The notes: generated by a model from the letters alone, not told the origin. Positions 20,302-30,653 are shown, counted from the first letter of the stretch. The stretch: DNA of 64,000 nucleotides from Longimycelium tulufanense (GCF_014645795.1 NZ_BMMK01000002.1:291275-355274); one strand, 5' to 3'. Program-made: numbers and translations.

Positions 20302-20552
20302 CAACCGCTTGACGGGCGCGCCCGGGGCCTCGGCGGCTCTGGGCGCGCTCTTTTGTCTACTTGTCCACACCGGAAGTGCCGCCGGTCACACCGGTGACAT
20401 CGAGTGTTTTTCGCCACACCAGCAACGCTGTACGCACCGGCCCGGCCGCAGCACGACCCGCCAGGATCTGACAGACGTGCTCGCAGGCTTCAGCGTGCGC
20501 GCACCCGCGTGACCGTTGGGGCGCCGGGCTTTCTCCGGCCCGGAATCTCCGG

Positions 20553-21116
20553 TCAGGACTCGGCCGCGAGCTGGCCGCAGGCGGCGGCGATCTCCTGGCC
20601 ACGGGTGTCGCGGACCGTGCACGCGACACCCTGCGCCTCGACCCTGCGCACGAACTCCCGCTCGACCGGCTTGGGGCTGGCATCCCACTTGCTGCCCGGG
20701 GTGGGGTTCAGCGGGATGAGGTTCACGTGGACCAACTGTCCCAGATGCTGACGGAGCAGCTTGCCCAGCAGGTCGGCGCGCCACGGGTGGTCGTTGATGT
20801 CGCGGATGAGCGCGTACTCGATCGAGACGCGGCGCCCGGTGCGATCCGCGTAGTACCGGGCCGCTTCCAGCACCTCACTGACCTTCCACCGCGTGTTCAC
20901 GGGCACGAGGGTGTCGCGCAGCTCGTCGTCGGGCGTGTGCAACGACACCGCCAGGCGCACCTGGAGGCCCTCGTCGGCGAGCCTCCGGATGGCCGGCACC
21001 AGGCCCACCGTCGAGACGGTCACCGAGCGCTGGGACAGGCCGAGCCCGTCCGGCGCCGGATCGCAGATCCGTTGCACGGCATCCAGCACGCGGCGGTAGT
21101 TCGCCAGCGGTTCACC
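20553..21116 (-). pseudogene. rlmN: Displaced 3' part of host rlmN
   Basis: An open frame equivalent to residues 182-368 of RlmN, starting at GEPLAN and running to the normal C-terminus ([16 protein letters not shown]). It lacks the start codon and the radical-SAM CxxxCxxC, so it cannot work alone. It is near-identical in protein sequence to the intact copy at 21178 but has host-like, more GC-rich codons. It lies where rlmN is expected in the conserved host order. I infer it is the host gene cut by prophage integration. Confidence 0.85.
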
Positions 21117-21177
21117 CCTGGCAACAGACTTACAACCCAGCTCCTAGGTGTTTGCCCACCTCAGAGGCAAGTGTGAC
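21117..21177. other. Probable left prophage junction (attL region)
   Basis: Similarity between the two rlmN copies stops at 21116, just upstream of the GEPLAN codons. The next 61 bases, up to the stop of the second copy, match neither gene. The crossover should lie here or at the edge of the homology. The common core cannot be defined without the right junction, which is outside the window. Confidence 0.5.
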
Positions 21178-22284
21178 CTACCCCTCAGCGGCGAGCTGCC
21201 CGCACGCTGCGGCGATCTCCTGGCCGCGGGTGTCACGCACCGTGCACGCAACCCCCTGGGCCTCCACCCGACGTACGAACTCCCGCTCGACCGGCTTGGG
21301 GCTGGCATCCCACTTACTGCCCGGGGTCGGATTCAGCGGGATAAGGTTGACATGGACGAGCTGCCCAAGATGCTTCTTAAGCAGCTCCCCCAGCAGGTCC
21401 GCTCGCCAGCCGTGATCATTGACATCGCGAATCAATGCGTACTCGATCGAGACGCGGCGCCCGGTGCGGTCGGCGTAATACCGGGCCGCCTCCAACACCT
21501 CGCCGACCTTCCAACGCGTGTTCACGGGCACCAGCGTGTCACGCAACTCATCGTCCGGCGTGTGCAAGGACACCGCGAGACGCACCTGAAGGCCCTCGTC
21601 GGCGAGTTTCCGGATAGCCGGCACCAGACCCACCGTCGACACGGTCACCGAACGCTGCGAGATACCCAGGCCGTCCGGGGCCGGATCGCAGATGCGGTAG
21701 ATCGCATCGACCACTCGCCTGAGATTGGCGAGAGGTTCCCCCATACCCATCAGGACAATGTTGGACAATCGGCCGGGGCCACCGGGCAACTCACCGTCCC
21801 GCATGGCAGCCGCACCAATGCGAACTTGTTCAACAATCTCTGCCGTCGACAAGTTGCGTTGCAGTCCGCCTTGGCCGGTGGCGCAGAACGGGCACGCCAT
21901 GCCGCACCCGGCCTGGCTGGAGATGCACAGCGTCGCACGGTCCGGGTAGCACATCAGCACACTCTCAATAAGCGTGCCGTCATGTGCGCGAAGCAGCGTT
22001 TTCCGGGTCGCGCCTTCGTCGCAGGTCACCTTCCGAACGACGGTGAATAGCGGGGGCATCAGGTTGTTGACCAAGCGCTCTCGACTCGCGGCGGGGATGT
22101 CGGTCATGGTGTCCGGGTCGGCGGTGAGCCGCCCGAAGTAATGGTGCGAGAGCTGCCTGGCCCGGAACGCCTTCTCCCCCAGCTCGACAACCACCTCGCG
22201 GCGCTGTTCGGCGGAGAGGTCGGCGAGGTGGCGCGGCGGCTTGCCGCGGCGCGGAGCGTCGAACACGAGGGGAAGCGCAGTCAT
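21178..22284 (-). CDS. rlmN: 23S rRNA (adenine2503-C2)-methyltransferase RlmN, element-borne copy
   Basis: 368 aa from the ATG at 22284. Radical-SAM enzyme that methylates A2503 of 23S rRNA and A37 of some tRNAs. The cluster cysteines are C127, C131 and C134 (GCGMACPFC), the SAM-binding GEPLAN is at 182-187, and the second catalytic Cys is near 347 (ACTVRDTRG). It is full length. Codon use is more AT-tolerant than in the host fragment alongside, which suggests it came with the element. It would keep the lysogen RlmN-positive after integration breaks the host gene. Confidence 0.92.
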   Translation of the reverse strand: MTALPLVFDAPRRGKPPRHLADLSAEQRREVVVELGEKAFRARQLSHHYFGRLTADPDTMTDIPAASRERLVNNLMPPLFTVVRKVTCDEGATRKTLLRAHDGTLIESVLMCYPDRATLCISSQAGCGMACPFCATGQGGLQRNLSTAEIVEQVRIGAAAMRDGELPGGPGRLSNIVLMGMGEPLANLRRVVDAIYRICDPAPDGLGISQRSVTVSTVGLVPAIRKLADEGLQVRLAVSLHTPDDELRDTLVPVNTRWKVGEVLEAARYYADRTGRRVSIEYALIRDVNDHGWRADLLGELLKKHLGQLVHVNLIPLNPTPGSKWDASPKPVEREFVRRVEAQGVACTVRDTRGQEIAAACGQLAAEG

Positions 22285-24210
<1,926 letters not shown>

Positions 24211-24211
<1 letters not shown>

Positions 24212-24462
24212 CAGTCCACCACCAAACCGGCGGCCCGAAGTCCAGCCACCAGTTTCTGAACATCGGTCAAGGCATCGTCCGGGCTGACGGGCTCTCTCTC
24301 CGCCAACCGGTGAGCAGACTTTTCTGCGTTGGCTCCTTCGCAGATCTGCTTCAGCACGAATGCACCGGTACGGTTCAACTGCCAGTATCGGCCGCGTCGC
24401 TCATCCAGCAGCACGGCGCCATCGTCGGTTTCAGTGACGGTGACATCGGACGCGAGTCTCAC
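24211..24462 (-). CDS. Lasso peptide biosynthesis protein B1 (PqqD-like RRE)
   Basis: 83 aa. A PqqD-type RiPP recognition element that binds the leader peptide and presents it to B2 and the cyclase. The sequence has the typical GAVLLDERRGRYWQLNRTGAFVLKQI pattern followed by a helix ending in GLVVD. It lies 6 bases downstream of the cyclase and is coupled to B2. Confidence 0.9.
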
Positions 24463-24468
24463 CGGGCA

Positions 24469-26283
24469 TCAGCTCCTTGAGGTCATCGCTCGAAGCCAGA
24501 GTTCGCAGGCCACAGTGTGTTCCAGCGGAATGAGCGATCTCAGGTGGGGGTGCGGCGCGAGGATCGCTCTGCGGACGGTGGCGGCGTCGACGAGCCCATG
24601 CGCAGCCAGTAAACAGCCGTCCTCGAAAAGTTCGAGGAGATCTCGCCGGTTCCGCTCTAAGCCGATATAGATATCGGCGGTGAAGTCCCCCTTCGTGGTA
24701 CGGCCCAAGAGCGAGTCGGGGACCACACCGCGCATGGCGCGCGCGAGCAACGGCTTGTAGCGCTGTGCGTTGATGCGCTCCTCCGGGCGGACGGCGAGTG
24801 CCGCCATGAGAACGGTGTCATCGAGGAATGGGGCGGCGAAGGTGAGACCATGGCAGGACGTGAGCGTCTGAACGTGTCGCACAGCCTGACCACATAGACG
24901 GGCCGCGTGCCACGTGACGTGCAGCGCTCGCGAGGGGTGCAGTGGTCCCACCTCGGATGCATGTTTCATCAGGCGTTGGGCTGCTGCTAGCGCGTTCGGG
25001 CTCGCCCATGGCGGCATCCGAATCGGGTATCCCCATGGTCCAGGGGGCACTGTTGGTGGCGGAAGCGGTTCGGTGAGGTGCGCGGCCTCGTCGGAGAGCC
25101 ACTGCCCAAGCGTTCGCCGGTCAGTGAGGACTTGAACGGTGGCAGTCCAGGACCAGCGACGCAGTGCCTTCTGTGTCAGCGCTTCGCGGAGCGCCCGCAG
25201 CGGTGCGCGTTGAGCGAGGTCTACCAGGTGGGTCGGCGCGTGGCCGAAGAGTTCATCGCCACCGTGACCGGTGAGGTGCACGGTGCTGCCGTGGCCAGCG
25301 GCGACGTCAACAACGCGCCGGTACCGGCCAAGTGTCCGAACCCAGCGAAACGGGGCGTCACCAAGTACGGGTGGACCGGTAAGGGAGCTGTAGATCAGTG
25401 GCCACTCTTCGTGTCCGAACACGACGTGCTGTGCTTCGGCAAGCGACGATGATGCAAGGGACGCCCACTGCGAATCATCACTAGCCGGGTCGGCCTCACA
25501 ATGGCGCAGGGTGACCAGTTCGGGCATTTCACGGGCCGCAAGAAATGCCAGGCTCGTGGAATCCATTCCGCCGGACAGGTCCGCGCTGACCGTGCCCGCC
25601 CGGCTGGTGCGGGCCGTTATTGCTGCCTCGACAGCAGATCGCACCCGCGCTGCACCTTCATCCAGTGAGAGGGATGGTTCGGGAAGAGGAATTCGCGGTT
25701 CGAGTCGGACTTCGCCACTCGTGAGCACGAGCACCGCATCGGGGGAGACATCCTGGACACCGCGCCACAGACACTGATCTGCCAGCGGGTAGGGCAGGAT
25801 AGGAAAGGCGAGTTGGAGCGCCAGCCGCTCGACGTCCAGGCCCGCCCCGCTCAGGAGCGCGAGCGGAAGGGGATGACTAGCCGCGATGGTGACCCCAGCG
25901 TAGTTCGCGTACCAGAGACGACGTAGCGCTGACCGGGTGCCGCACGCTCGAAGCTCTCTGGGGCGGGCCGTGAGGATGAAGAAATCGCCGGGGATCTTGG
26001 CGATCTGCTCGACGTCGGGCCGCTCGGGGGAATCGCGAATCGAACACAGTGCCTCCCGGGGTGGGAGTTCACCGAGGAGAGCTACCCGGCTCGACCCTGC
26101 TGAGAAAAGCTCAATCTGTTCGCGGGGCCACAATCCGACCACCCATGGTTCGCCGGTGCTGTGCTCAATGAGCACACTCCCGCCAAGCGTCTGTAACCGA
26201 TTCAAGGGGGAGGGGCTGCCCCCGTCAGGCAGCACCGTGAACCACGGTCCCGACGGAAGCAGCCCCTGAGTGACTATCGGCAT
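24469..26283 (-). CDS. Lasso peptide macrolactam synthetase (asparagine synthetase-like)
   Basis: 604 aa. ATP-dependent cyclase that joins the core N-terminal amine to a side-chain carboxylate. The N-terminal glutaminase-like half (to about 215) lacks a Cys at position 2 (MPIV), so it does not use glutamine. The ATP-pyrophosphatase motif SGGMDS is at residues 237-242, with HGGDELFG downstream and the C-terminal NAQRYKPLLARAMRG. It is the usual size for lasso C proteins. It starts 2 bases after the precursor stop. Confidence 0.93.
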   Translation of the reverse strand: MPIVTQGLLPSGPWFTVLPDGGSPSPLNRLQTLGGSVLIEHSTGEPWVVGLWPREQIELFSAGSSRVALLGELPPREALCSIRDSPERPDVEQIAKIPGDFFILTARPRELRACGTRSALRRLWYANYAGVTIAASHPLPLALLSGAGLDVERLALQLAFPILPYPLADQCLWRGVQDVSPDAVLVLTSGEVRLEPRIPLPEPSLSLDEGAARVRSAVEAAITARTSRAGTVSADLSGGMDSTSLAFLAAREMPELVTLRHCEADPASDDSQWASLASSSLAEAQHVVFGHEEWPLIYSSLTGPPVLGDAPFRWVRTLGRYRRVVDVAAGHGSTVHLTGHGGDELFGHAPTHLVDLAQRAPLRALREALTQKALRRWSWTATVQVLTDRRTLGQWLSDEAAHLTEPLPPPTVPPGPWGYPIRMPPWASPNALAAAQRLMKHASEVGPLHPSRALHVTWHAARLCGQAVRHVQTLTSCHGLTFAAPFLDDTVLMAALAVRPEERINAQRYKPLLARAMRGVVPDSLLGRTTKGDFTADIYIGLERNRRDLLELFEDGCLLAAHGLVDAATVRRAILAPHPHLRSLIPLEHTVACELWLRAMTSRS

Positions 26284-26285
26284 GG

Positions 26286-26399
26286 TCAGTTGTCGCGGTA
26301 AGCGCCCTCGTCGGACACCTGTCCCACGGTGCCTGCCGTCACCTCGGTGAACTCTCCAACCTCAACCAGTACAGGTGGGGTGTACACGGTCTCTTCCAT
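26286..26399 (-). CDS. Lasso peptide precursor
   Basis: 37 aa from the ATG at 26399, with GAGAGGAG 7 bases upstream. The leader has the RRE-binding pattern YTPPVLVEVGEF and ends in T-A, with Thr at -2 as required by B2 proteases. The inferred core is GTVGQVSDEGAYRDN (15 residues): Gly1 followed by Asp8 and Glu9, either of which could close the ring. The tail would be 6 or 7 residues, with Tyr12 and Arg13 as possible plugs. Immediately followed by the cyclase, RRE and protease genes. Ring choice and activity are not known. Confidence 0.9.
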   Translation of the reverse strand: MEETVYTPPVLVEVGEFTEVTAGTVGQVSDEGAYRDN

Positions 26400-26419
26400 T
26401 GCGTATCTCCTCTCCATTG

Positions 26420-26440
26420 CCCCGGTGATCATCACCGGGG
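26420..26440 (-). promoter_or_regulatory. Stem-loop in the leader of the lasso precursor
   Basis: CCCCGGTG and CACCGGGG flank a 5-base loop, 21 to 41 bases upstream of the precursor start and just ahead of its ribosome-binding site. It could stabilise the abundant precursor mRNA or tune initiation. Confidence 0.5.
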
Positions 26441-26519
26441 ACGCTTTACTCGGGAAGCCGCCGAACCGGTCATCCCGCAAGGCAGAAAGGTCATCTCGAT
26501 GCAGTACGAGAGCTGCCGC

Positions 26520-26552
26520 CGGCCGTGGGTAGGGGACTGGTACCCACGGCCG
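26520..26552 (-). terminator. Hairpin between the small ORFs and the lasso precursor
   Basis: A perfect 12-bp stem (CGGCCGTGGGTA at 26520-26531 with 26541-26552) and 9-base loop lie in the 261-base gap between the last small ORF and the precursor. There is no U-run. It may end or attenuate the upstream transcript, in which case the precursor would need its own promoter between 26519 and 26440; none is obvious. Confidence 0.5.
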
Positions 26553-26660
26553 ACGGGGGTATCCCGGCGCGCACACGGTCGGGGCGGTGCTGTGTCGGGG
26601 CACCTCTGCGGTCAGCCACTGGTCCGGTCATGTCTGGGATGGTCGGTTCCTATTCACGGG

Positions 26661-26888
26661 CTAGTAGAGGCGCAGGCTGGACATTGCTTGCCACAGCACT
26701 GAGAGGATCGCTGTGGTGATGTTGCCGAGAATAAACTGGAGTGCGGCGAAGAACGACATGGGTTTTACCCCCGGAGCGAGGTCGGTCATAGCGAGTGCTG
26801 TGAGCACGAGTGAGATAGCGGCAGCCACTATGGCCAGGCCCGCCCCGGACACGAGAAGCGCTTTGATGAACACAGCTATTGCTTTCAT
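26661..26888 (-). CDS. Small two-helix membrane protein of the lasso locus
   Basis: 75 aa from the ATG at 26888, which overlaps the stop of the preceding gene (ATGA). Two strongly hydrophobic segments (about 3-34 and 45-66) flank LAPGVKPMSFF. No family is recognised. Position makes it a candidate for immunity or export, since no ABC transporter is present, but this is only inference. Confidence 0.65.
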   Translation of the reverse strand: MKAIAVFIKALLVSGAGLAIVAAAISLVLTALAMTDLAPGVKPMSFFAALQFILGNITTAILSVLWQAMSSLRLY

Positions 26889-27175
26889 GGTGACCTCTGA
26901 TGGGCGGTAACGACTGGGGAGGACGCAGCGCATCGATGGACACCCACAAACCACACAGTGCCATCGTCGATCTGCACACCGACAGGCAGCGACGTACCTG
27001 GCTGTGTACTGAGGTATACCGCCACACCCAGCATTACGAGCTGACGATGTGCCATGTCTAGCTCGACTTGGTGGGCCGCGGCGACTTGTTCGACATAGGT
27101 CATGAGGTCGCCGGATAACGTCGGCAACGGCTCGTTCGAACGAAGCATCGCGTCCTCGGACGTGGGAACGGGCAA
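26885..27175 (-). CDS. Hypothetical protein of the lasso locus
   Basis: Up to 96 aa from a TTG at 27175; an ATG at 27148 with GAGG upstream is an alternative start. The sequence is soluble in character: a helix (YVEQVAAAHQVELDMAHRQL) and a strand-rich part (LPVGVQIDDGTVWFVGVH). The stop overlaps the next start. I do not recognise it. Confidence 0.5.
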   Translation of the reverse strand: MPVPTSEDAMLRSNEPLPTLSGDLMTYVEQVAAAHQVELDMAHRQLVMLGVAVYLSTQPGTSLPVGVQIDDGTVWFVGVHRCAASSPVVTAHQRSP

Positions 27176-27195
27176 CAGCGGATCTTGCGTCGGCC

Positions 27196-27606
27196 CTAGG
27201 TAGTTGCCTCGATGTCAGGCTTGCTGAACGCGCCTTTCACCTCCTCGCGGGGCCGGGGGATAGCAGCACCAACTGAGCGCTCCGGATCGTGGCGCGTCCT
27301 CTCCCGAGGCTGGATGCGAAGCTGACGTTGTGAGCATTCGCAGCGTCGGCACACACAGGTTCGCCGGAGTAGCTGCCCTGCTAACGTGTCCTCGATACTG
27401 GGTAGCGACCAGAGATGTTGGTCCTGTGCGCAGTCCCGACACCGGGCGTCCGCGAATGAATCCCGAAGCTCGTTGCCGGTTATCTCCGGCATCGGAAACA
27501 CTGCGGTGGGGAAATCGTCTATGAATGCCGCACCCGAAGCGAGGGGCTTGCGAAACCATGACGAGGCCACAAGTTCCGATAACTGAGCGTGTTCAGGGGC
27601 TTTCAC
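27196..27606 (-). CDS. Hypothetical cysteine-rich protein of the lasso locus
   Basis: 136 aa from a GTG with a strong AAGGAGG site. The middle holds CRDCAQ and TCVCRRCEC, two clustered Cys groups that could bind zinc. The C-terminal half is basic. Its start overlaps the stop of a 38-codon ORF (GTGA), so it belongs to a coupled series. No family is recognised. Confidence 0.6.
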   Translation of the reverse strand: MKAPEHAQLSELVASSWFRKPLASGAAFIDDFPTAVFPMPEITGNELRDSFADARCRDCAQDQHLWSLPSIEDTLAGQLLRRTCVCRRCECSQRQLRIQPRERTRHDPERSVGAAIPRPREEVKGAFSKPDIEATT

Positions 27607-27719
27607 CGGTCCTCCTTATTCGAGCGGCGATGCCGAAGCCGCTGCGCAAGGGCGAGTAGTGCTACCATTGCTAGCAGGCCAGCTAGCATTTCGGCTGCCG
27701 ACTCCAACAACGCGATCAT
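27603..27719 (-). CDS. 38-residue membrane peptide
   Basis: A short frame from the ATG at 27719 (GTG at 27722 also possible) with GGAG upstream. It encodes one hydrophobic helix (IALLESAAEMLAGLLAMVALLALA) followed by the basic tail QRLRHRRSNKEDR. The stop overlaps the next start, and its last codons form that gene's ribosome-binding site. The pattern is that of a genuine small membrane peptide; function is unknown. Confidence 0.55.
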   Translation of the reverse strand: MIALLESAAEMLAGLLAMVALLALAQRLRHRRSNKEDR

Positions 27720-27848
27720 CACGGACTCCGCCTACCACTTCAGGAATTGGGGCGGCGGGCCGGGCGGGCAGGACACGCCAGCCCCTGCGGCTTGAATATG
27801 GCGGAGCAACCAAACGCCCGACCTTCTCACACCTAGATTCCGCTTAGC

Positions 27849-28118
27849 CTAGTCGTTTATCAGCGTTGATAGTGGAGCCCATCGACATGCGTCGCGTACA
27901 ATATTTGTAGCAAACGAGAGCCGCTGCCCGGGAGGAAGAAGCTCCAGCACAGCCAGGAACAAGGCGCGAAGTTGGCCGTGGTCGTGAGTGCTCCCGTCCT
28001 TGGGACCCACTATCAGGATTCGTTCCCCAGTTGCCCAGACAAGCATGTGTGCATCGTGGCAGCCGATTGCGGCCTGACATGGGATACGTAACGGTCCACG
28101 ACTGTCACCGGATGACAT
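27849..28118 (-). CDS. Hypothetical protein of the lasso locus
   Basis: 89 aa from the ATG at 28118 with GAGGAGG six bases upstream. Strand-like HMLVWATGERILIVGPKDG is followed by helical GQLRALFLAVLELLPPGQR. No family is recognised. Between this gene and the 38-residue peptide lie about 130 bases without a feature. Confidence 0.6.
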   Translation of the reverse strand: MSSGDSRGPLRIPCQAAIGCHDAHMLVWATGERILIVGPKDGSTHDHGQLRALFLAVLELLPPGQRLSFATNIVRDACRWAPLSTLIND

Positions 28119-28229
28119 CGGACCCTCCTCGTATTGAGAGGAAAATACACCAAGAAGAGCCTATTGACCGGTTCAACAAACAGGCAGGGAAATAACCTTG
28201 TTTCGGTGCCACTGTCGATGCAGAACGCA

Positions 28230-28481
28230 TCACGGCCGTGTCGTTTTGTTAGACGGGGCATTCACCTTGCTACCAGAACCGGCCTGTGCCCCGGCCTGTT
28301 CAAGAGCGGCTTTCAACAACTCAAGGTGCTCCACCCGCACCCATACCGGTGGGCTGTGGGGAAGTTGCAGTACAACGGCACCAGCAGCAGGGGAAGGAAC
28401 TACACCGAGTTCACGCGAACCGAGCAGCGGTCCAAGAGACGCCGGCACGCGAAGCGAATTCGGGATCGGCTTGTTGGACAC
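28230..28481 (-). CDS. Hypothetical protein, first of the leftward lasso-side series
   Basis: 83 aa from a GTG with GGAGGT at a good distance. It has a proline-rich N-terminal half and an amphipathic helix (VRVEHLELLKAALEQAGAQ). It is the first gene left of the divergent XRE regulator, so the promoter should lie at 28482-28700, where an inverted repeat is found. Confidence 0.5.
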   Translation of the reverse strand: MSNKPIPNSLRVPASLGPLLGSRELGVVPSPAAGAVVLQLPHSPPVWVRVEHLELLKAALEQAGAQAGSGSKVNAPSNKTTRP

Positions 28482-28630
28482 AGGACCTCCGTCGTGATCT
28501 CAACCTCCGGACCAGGACGAGCGCGGATGCACACGCGGTCCAGTGGTACCCGGGCGAGGGCTACACCCTGACGGGACGTTGCTGATCGTGTAGTGCCTGC
28601 CACGAAGGTCCCATGACAACTTGCACGATT

Positions 28631-28653
28631 ACAAGTCCGTCATCACGACTTGT
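28631..28653. promoter_or_regulatory. Inverted repeat between the lasso-side operon and the XRE gene
   Basis: ACAAGTC and GACTTGT, 7-bp arms with a 9-base spacer, lie 80 bases ahead of the XRE start and 150 bases ahead of the leftward series. A third partial copy, AACTTG, is just to the left. This is a plausible operator for the adjacent HTH protein. Confidence 0.45.
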
Positions 28654-28732
28654 TTGTGATCCACTCGGATGGCGTAGCTGCACGACCGGTAGGGTTTCGG
28701 GCACGGCGTGATCAGCACCGCGGAGGTAGTGA

Positions 28733-29596
28733 GTGGCGCAGAGCAACGGACCGAGCGTGAGGCAACGCCGAGTGGCCCGGATGCTCCGTAACTGGAGGAA
28801 GGCGCGGGGCAAGAACCTCGACGAGGTGGCTGGCGCGTTGCGATGGTCGGAGTCGAAGTTGAGTCGCTACGAGCGCGCGAAAGTCAACGCCGGCCCGGCC
28901 GAGATCATCGCGCTTGCCGCCATCTTGGGAGTCGACGACGCCACGCGGGACAAGGCAGTGCACCTGGCTGTCGCCGCATCAGAAGGGATCAGCCCGTGGG
29001 GCACCTACAGTCCCGACGCCCTCCGCGGCTCGTTCCGTGACTATCTGGAAGACGAGTTCGAGGCAACCCAGGTCCGCACCGTCGAGATGGTGCTTATCAC
29101 CGGCTTGCTTCAAACGGAGGCATACGCTGAAGAACTCGTCCGCGTCTGGGAGCCCGACCTCACCGACGAGATCGTCGCCGAGCGGAGGCAGCTCCGCCGT
29201 GATCGTCAAGCGCGGCTTGACGCCTCGCGCGGCCCGCTCCGCCTGCACAGCATCCTGTTCGAGCCATCGTTGAAGCTCCCGATTGGTGGGGCCGACGTGA
29301 TGCGAGAGCAGCTTGAGCACCTGTTGAAGCGTGCAAGGCTTCCCAACGTCACGCTTCAGGTCTTGCCAGAGGCAGTAGGGGCCTTCCCTGGTATCGGCAC
29401 CTCGTACCACCTGGTCACGTTCGAGGAGGACGAGCCAGGAGCGGTGTACCTCGAACACCTGATGGACGGCGTCCACATCGAGGAAGAAGACGACCTCAAG
29501 GCGTATACGCTGAACTTCGGGCGCCTCTCATCGATGGCGCTCTCCCCCGACAAATCGGCTCGCCGGATCCAAGAGATCATCAGGGCCTGGAGGTAA
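28733..29596 (+). CDS. XRE-family regulator with DUF5753 domain
   Basis: 287 aa with a GTG start. The N-terminal helix-turn-helix (about 14-70; KNLDEVAGALRWSESKLSRYERA) is followed by the C-terminal DUF5753 domain (about 95-280; LITGLLQTEAYAEELVR, ITLQVLPEAVGAF-like segment, YLEHLMDGVHIEEEDDL). Such Scr1-type proteins are paired with a DUF397 partner throughout actinobacteria, where they have been proposed as regulators or toxin-antitoxin-like modules. It is divergent from the lasso-side ORFs and could control them. Confidence 0.88.
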   Translation: MAQSNGPSVRQRRVARMLRNWRKARGKNLDEVAGALRWSESKLSRYERAKVNAGPAEIIALAAILGVDDATRDKAVHLAVAASEGISPWGTYSPDALRGSFRDYLEDEFEATQVRTVEMVLITGLLQTEAYAEELVRVWEPDLTDEIVAERRQLRRDRQARLDASRGPLRLHSILFEPSLKLPIGGADVMREQLEHLLKRARLPNVTLQVLPEAVGAFPGIGTSYHLVTFEEDEPGAVYLEHLMDGVHIEEEDDLKAYTLNFGRLSSMALSPDKSARRIQEIIRAWR

Positions 29597-29607
29597 GGGA
29601 GCACGTT

Positions 29608-29817
29608 ATGCCCACGCCCGACTTCGCCGGCCCCCTCGGCTGGCGGAAGAGCACCAGGAGCAACGGCAATCAAGCCTGCGTCGAGCTTGCGTGCGTAGCC
29701 GCCACGGTCGGGGTCCGCGACTCGAAGAACCCCACCGGAGCGGTGCTGGCCTTCAGCACTCGCGAGTGGCTGGCGTTCCGTGGCGCCCTCAAGTCTGGGC
29801 GTCTCGACCGCCGGTGA
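29608..29817 (+). CDS. DUF397 partner protein
   Basis: 69 aa, 11 bases after the XRE stop. The family pattern is clear: GWRKSTRSNGNQACVELA, VGVRDSKNPTGAVLAFSTREWLAF. DUF397 proteins form the small partner of DUF5753/XRE regulators. Confidence 0.88.
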   Translation: MPTPDFAGPLGWRKSTRSNGNQACVELACVAATVGVRDSKNPTGAVLAFSTREWLAFRGALKSGRLDRR

Positions 29818-30057
29818 GGTGGTAGGTCCCGAACGCGCCTACCGCTCGGGACCTACCACCAAGCGGGCATCGTGCCAAGCCCGCGATCGACAAGCACCGC
29901 TTGCTGAGGGCATGTCGCGAGAACAACCGATCGGAGGCCCAACCGCACGGCAACGGTGAGGGGGCCTCCCCAGCGAGCCACGGCCGGCTCCGGCAAGCGG
30001 CCAACAACCTGCGGCAGAGAAACCCACCAGCCCGGGTGCCGCAACGCTCAACTCGCT

Positions 30058-30089
30058 AGACCCCCGCCAGGGGCGACTGGCGGGGGTCT
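30058..30089 (+). terminator. Strong terminator hairpin
   Basis: AGACCCCCGCCAG and its exact complement form a 13-bp stem with a 6-base loop (GGGCGA). It lies 240 bases past the DUF397 gene and 105 bases beyond the convergent lipoprotein gene's stop, so it can stop both. The remainder of 29818-30194 holds no gene that I can support. Confidence 0.7.
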
Positions 30090-30194
30090 GCGCATTCACA
30101 AAGATGGTTGCATTGGCCGTCTTTGTAAAGTCAGGAATATTGCCCTGACCAGGTGCGATTTTACTACATCTGGCCCGGACGTTACTGGGGCAGC

Positions 30195-30653
30195 TCATCC
30201 ACCGTGTGTCTGGTCGAGTCGGTAGCGGGTGGATATCTGATCGATCTCACGGTTCCACCGTTGGACGGTGCCTGTTCCCTCTGCGAGTTCCGGTGTATCC
30301 GGACCGTACTGGTTGATGAACTGGCTGAGCAGATCGTAGAACTCGTCCCGCTCCTGCCGCATCTTTCGCAGTGACAGCGGGTCGCCGGGGGCTTTGTCTT
30401 GGGTCTGTTGCCACGCCTTGATCTCGTTGTAGGAGTCCTGGAGCTGCTTGACTGCCCTCCTCCGTTCCTCGCGCTCCTGAGCCTCCTTCTCGGCGCGCTT
30501 TCTCTCTTCGGCCTGCTTCTGGTAGTCCACCGTTGTCACGGCAGCAGTGGGCGGCGTAGGTGCCTGTGGTAGCTCCCCGCACGCCACGAGCCCCAGCGCC
30601 ACCGCACCCAGCACGGCCGCCCGAGTAAGACGGCCCCCAACCCTGTCGAACAT
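30195..30653 (-). CDS. Small lipoprotein with coiled coil
   Basis: 152 aa. The signal peptide ends in a lipobox (LGLVACG, Cys25). A highly charged coiled coil (about 46-75, EERKRAEKEAQEREERRRAVKQL) is followed by a helical C-terminal domain. Host-expressed prophage lipoproteins of this size often act in superinfection exclusion, which is possible here but not shown. The family is not recognised. Confidence 0.65.
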   Translation of the reverse strand: MFDRVGGRLTRAAVLGAVALGLVACGELPQAPTPPTAAVTTVDYQKQAEERKRAEKEAQEREERRRAVKQLQDSYNEIKAWQQTQDKAPGDPLSLRKMRQERDEFYDLLSQFINQYGPDTPELAEGTGTVQRWNREIDQISTRYRLDQTHGG

